Part shown: positions 4,983 to 5,502 of the stretch, in pieces
How the letters are laid out: each line of letters opens with the position of its first letter
Numbering within the stretch: the first letter of the stretch is position 1
Assembly (NCBI GenBank): GCA_019310865.1
Contig: JAFDDL010000283.1
Coordinates: 1-5,502, forward strand
DNA: 5,502 nt
Origin: Deltaproteobacteria bacterium
Lineage (GTDB): Bacteria > Desulfobacterota > Desulfobacteria > Desulfobacterales > JAFDDL01
Direction: 5' to 3'
Made by a program: the position numbers and the translations under genes
Notes under the pieces: generated by a model
Database searches by the model: none
Told to the model about the DNA's origin: nothing
What the model saw: only the letters and a program-made list of their open reading frames with translations

Positions 4983-5502
4983 ATGAAAACTGTATTAATT
5001 TCTCCGGCCTCAGCAAATGTATTTGGTGTGCCAACCTTATATCTCTCCATAGCGATACCTTTGATCGCCACCATCATATTTGCGTTTATGATGTTGAAAC
5101 GGTTGGCGCCGGCTTTAAAGGCCATGCCCGATCCCCGGTTGGATCGGCTACCCGACCGGGTTTATAATATGATGAAATACGCATTGTTTCATTTCCGGCA
5201 TCCCCGGTACCCCCTTGCAGGTCTGTTGCACATTCTGATTTTTTCAGGATTTGTTATTCTGTCATTGCATTCGATTTCGTTGCCGGTGGCCGGTATATTG
5301 GAGGGCTGGACCTTTCCGGGACTGTCCGGGCAGGCGGGTAGGATCTACGGGGCGATTAAAACAGTCGGCGCAACCCTTGTCTTGCTGGCGGCGGTCATCG
5401 CCATGGTTCGAAGGGGTGTTTTCAAACCGGAAAGATACAATGTGCCGGAAAAATACGGTAAAAACCACACCGCAGAGGCCGTGCTGATATTGGCGATGAT
5501 TT
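4983..5502 (+). CDS. Membrane Fe-S oxidoreductase (ETF:quinone oxidoreductase-like), N-terminal part (3' end outside window)
   Basis: The frame is open from ATG 4983 to the window edge (173 codons); an in-frame TGA at 4947-4949 limits the start. Membrane helices are likely near residues 15-38, 78-100 and 121-143, with a fourth starting near 163. The segment 'FRHPRYPLAGLLHILIFSGFVILSLHSISL' has the 'G-x-x-H-x-x-I-F-x-G-F' pattern (His83) of the cytochrome-b-like membrane domain (nitrate reductase gamma/DsrM type). 'IYGAIKTVGATLVLLAAVIAMVRRGVFKPERYNVPEKYGKNHTAEAVLILAMI' fits the part after it. In known relatives this domain is fused to a ferredoxin domain and CCG (HdrD-like) cysteine domains. 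These proteins pass electrons between electron-transfer flavoprotein and menaquinone, for example during fatty-acid or amino-acid oxidation in sulfate reducers and syntrophs. The cysteine domains would lie outside the window, so a GlcF- or HdrD-type relative is not excluded. It probably belongs to the same operon as brnQ. The ribosome binding site is weak. Confidence 0.72.
   Translation, partial: MKTVLISPASANVFGVPTLYLSIAIPLIATIIFAFMMLKRLAPALKAMPDPRLDRLPDRVYNMMKYALFHFRHPRYPLAGLLHILIFSGFVILSLHSISLPVAGILEGWTFPGLSGQAGRIYGAIKTVGATLVLLAAVIAMVRRGVFKPERYNVPEKYGKNHTAEAVLILAMI

Noticed and set aside
5251..5487. Plus-strand open frame rich in Arg, Cys and Trp
   Set aside because: It is an out-of-frame shadow of the Fe-S oxidoreductase gene, whose own frame runs open from 4983 to the window end and has family motifs.
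1..5502. CRISPR array, tRNA/rRNA genes, insertion sequence or toxin-antitoxin pair
   Set aside because: No regularly spaced repeats, no tRNA-like cloverleaf, no transposase or terminal repeats and no small paired genes were found on either strand by eye.

Overview
The window reads as a chromosomal segment of a Gram-negative, probably anaerobic, bacterium. An outer-membrane TonB-dependent receptor requires an outer membrane. The partial gene at the right edge resembles the membrane-bound Fe-S oxidoreductases that carry electrons between electron-transfer flavoprotein and quinone in sulfate-reducing and syntrophic Desulfobacterota. A Desulfobacterales-like host is therefore my best guess, but it is an inference and no taxonomic marker is present. 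All genes called are on the + strand.

Left block (1-2127): the C-terminal 170 residues of a TonB-dependent receptor end at 513 and are followed by a strong 18-bp stem-loop (548-593), the likely transcription terminator. Then comes a 493-residue alpha/beta hydrolase of the Abhydrolase_10 type, with no signal peptide and hardly any ribosome binding site. Such a pair could import and then hydrolyse an organic compound, but the substrate cannot be read from the sequence.

Regulatory gap (2128-2362): this 235-base gap holds the clearest control region. There is a near-consensus sigma-54 promoter (2261-2275), an IHF-like site just upstream, two short inverted repeats where an activator could bind, and a perfect 9-bp-arm hairpin that begins almost at the predicted transcript start.

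Right block (2363-5502): three co-directional genes follow with gaps of about 71 and 92 bases and no evident terminator. They are a 389-residue secondary transporter with two inverted halves (GltS/CitS-like architecture, exact family not recognised), a BrnQ-type branched-chain amino acid:cation symporter, and the start of the membrane Fe-S oxidoreductase, which runs off the window. A reasonable model is a sigma-54-controlled unit for taking up amino or organic acids and passing the electrons from their acyl-CoA oxidation to the quinone pool. No mobile element, CRISPR array, tRNA or rRNA was seen, and I found no clear new multi-gene system. The most interesting material is the sigma-54 control region and the unassigned transporter next to brnQ.
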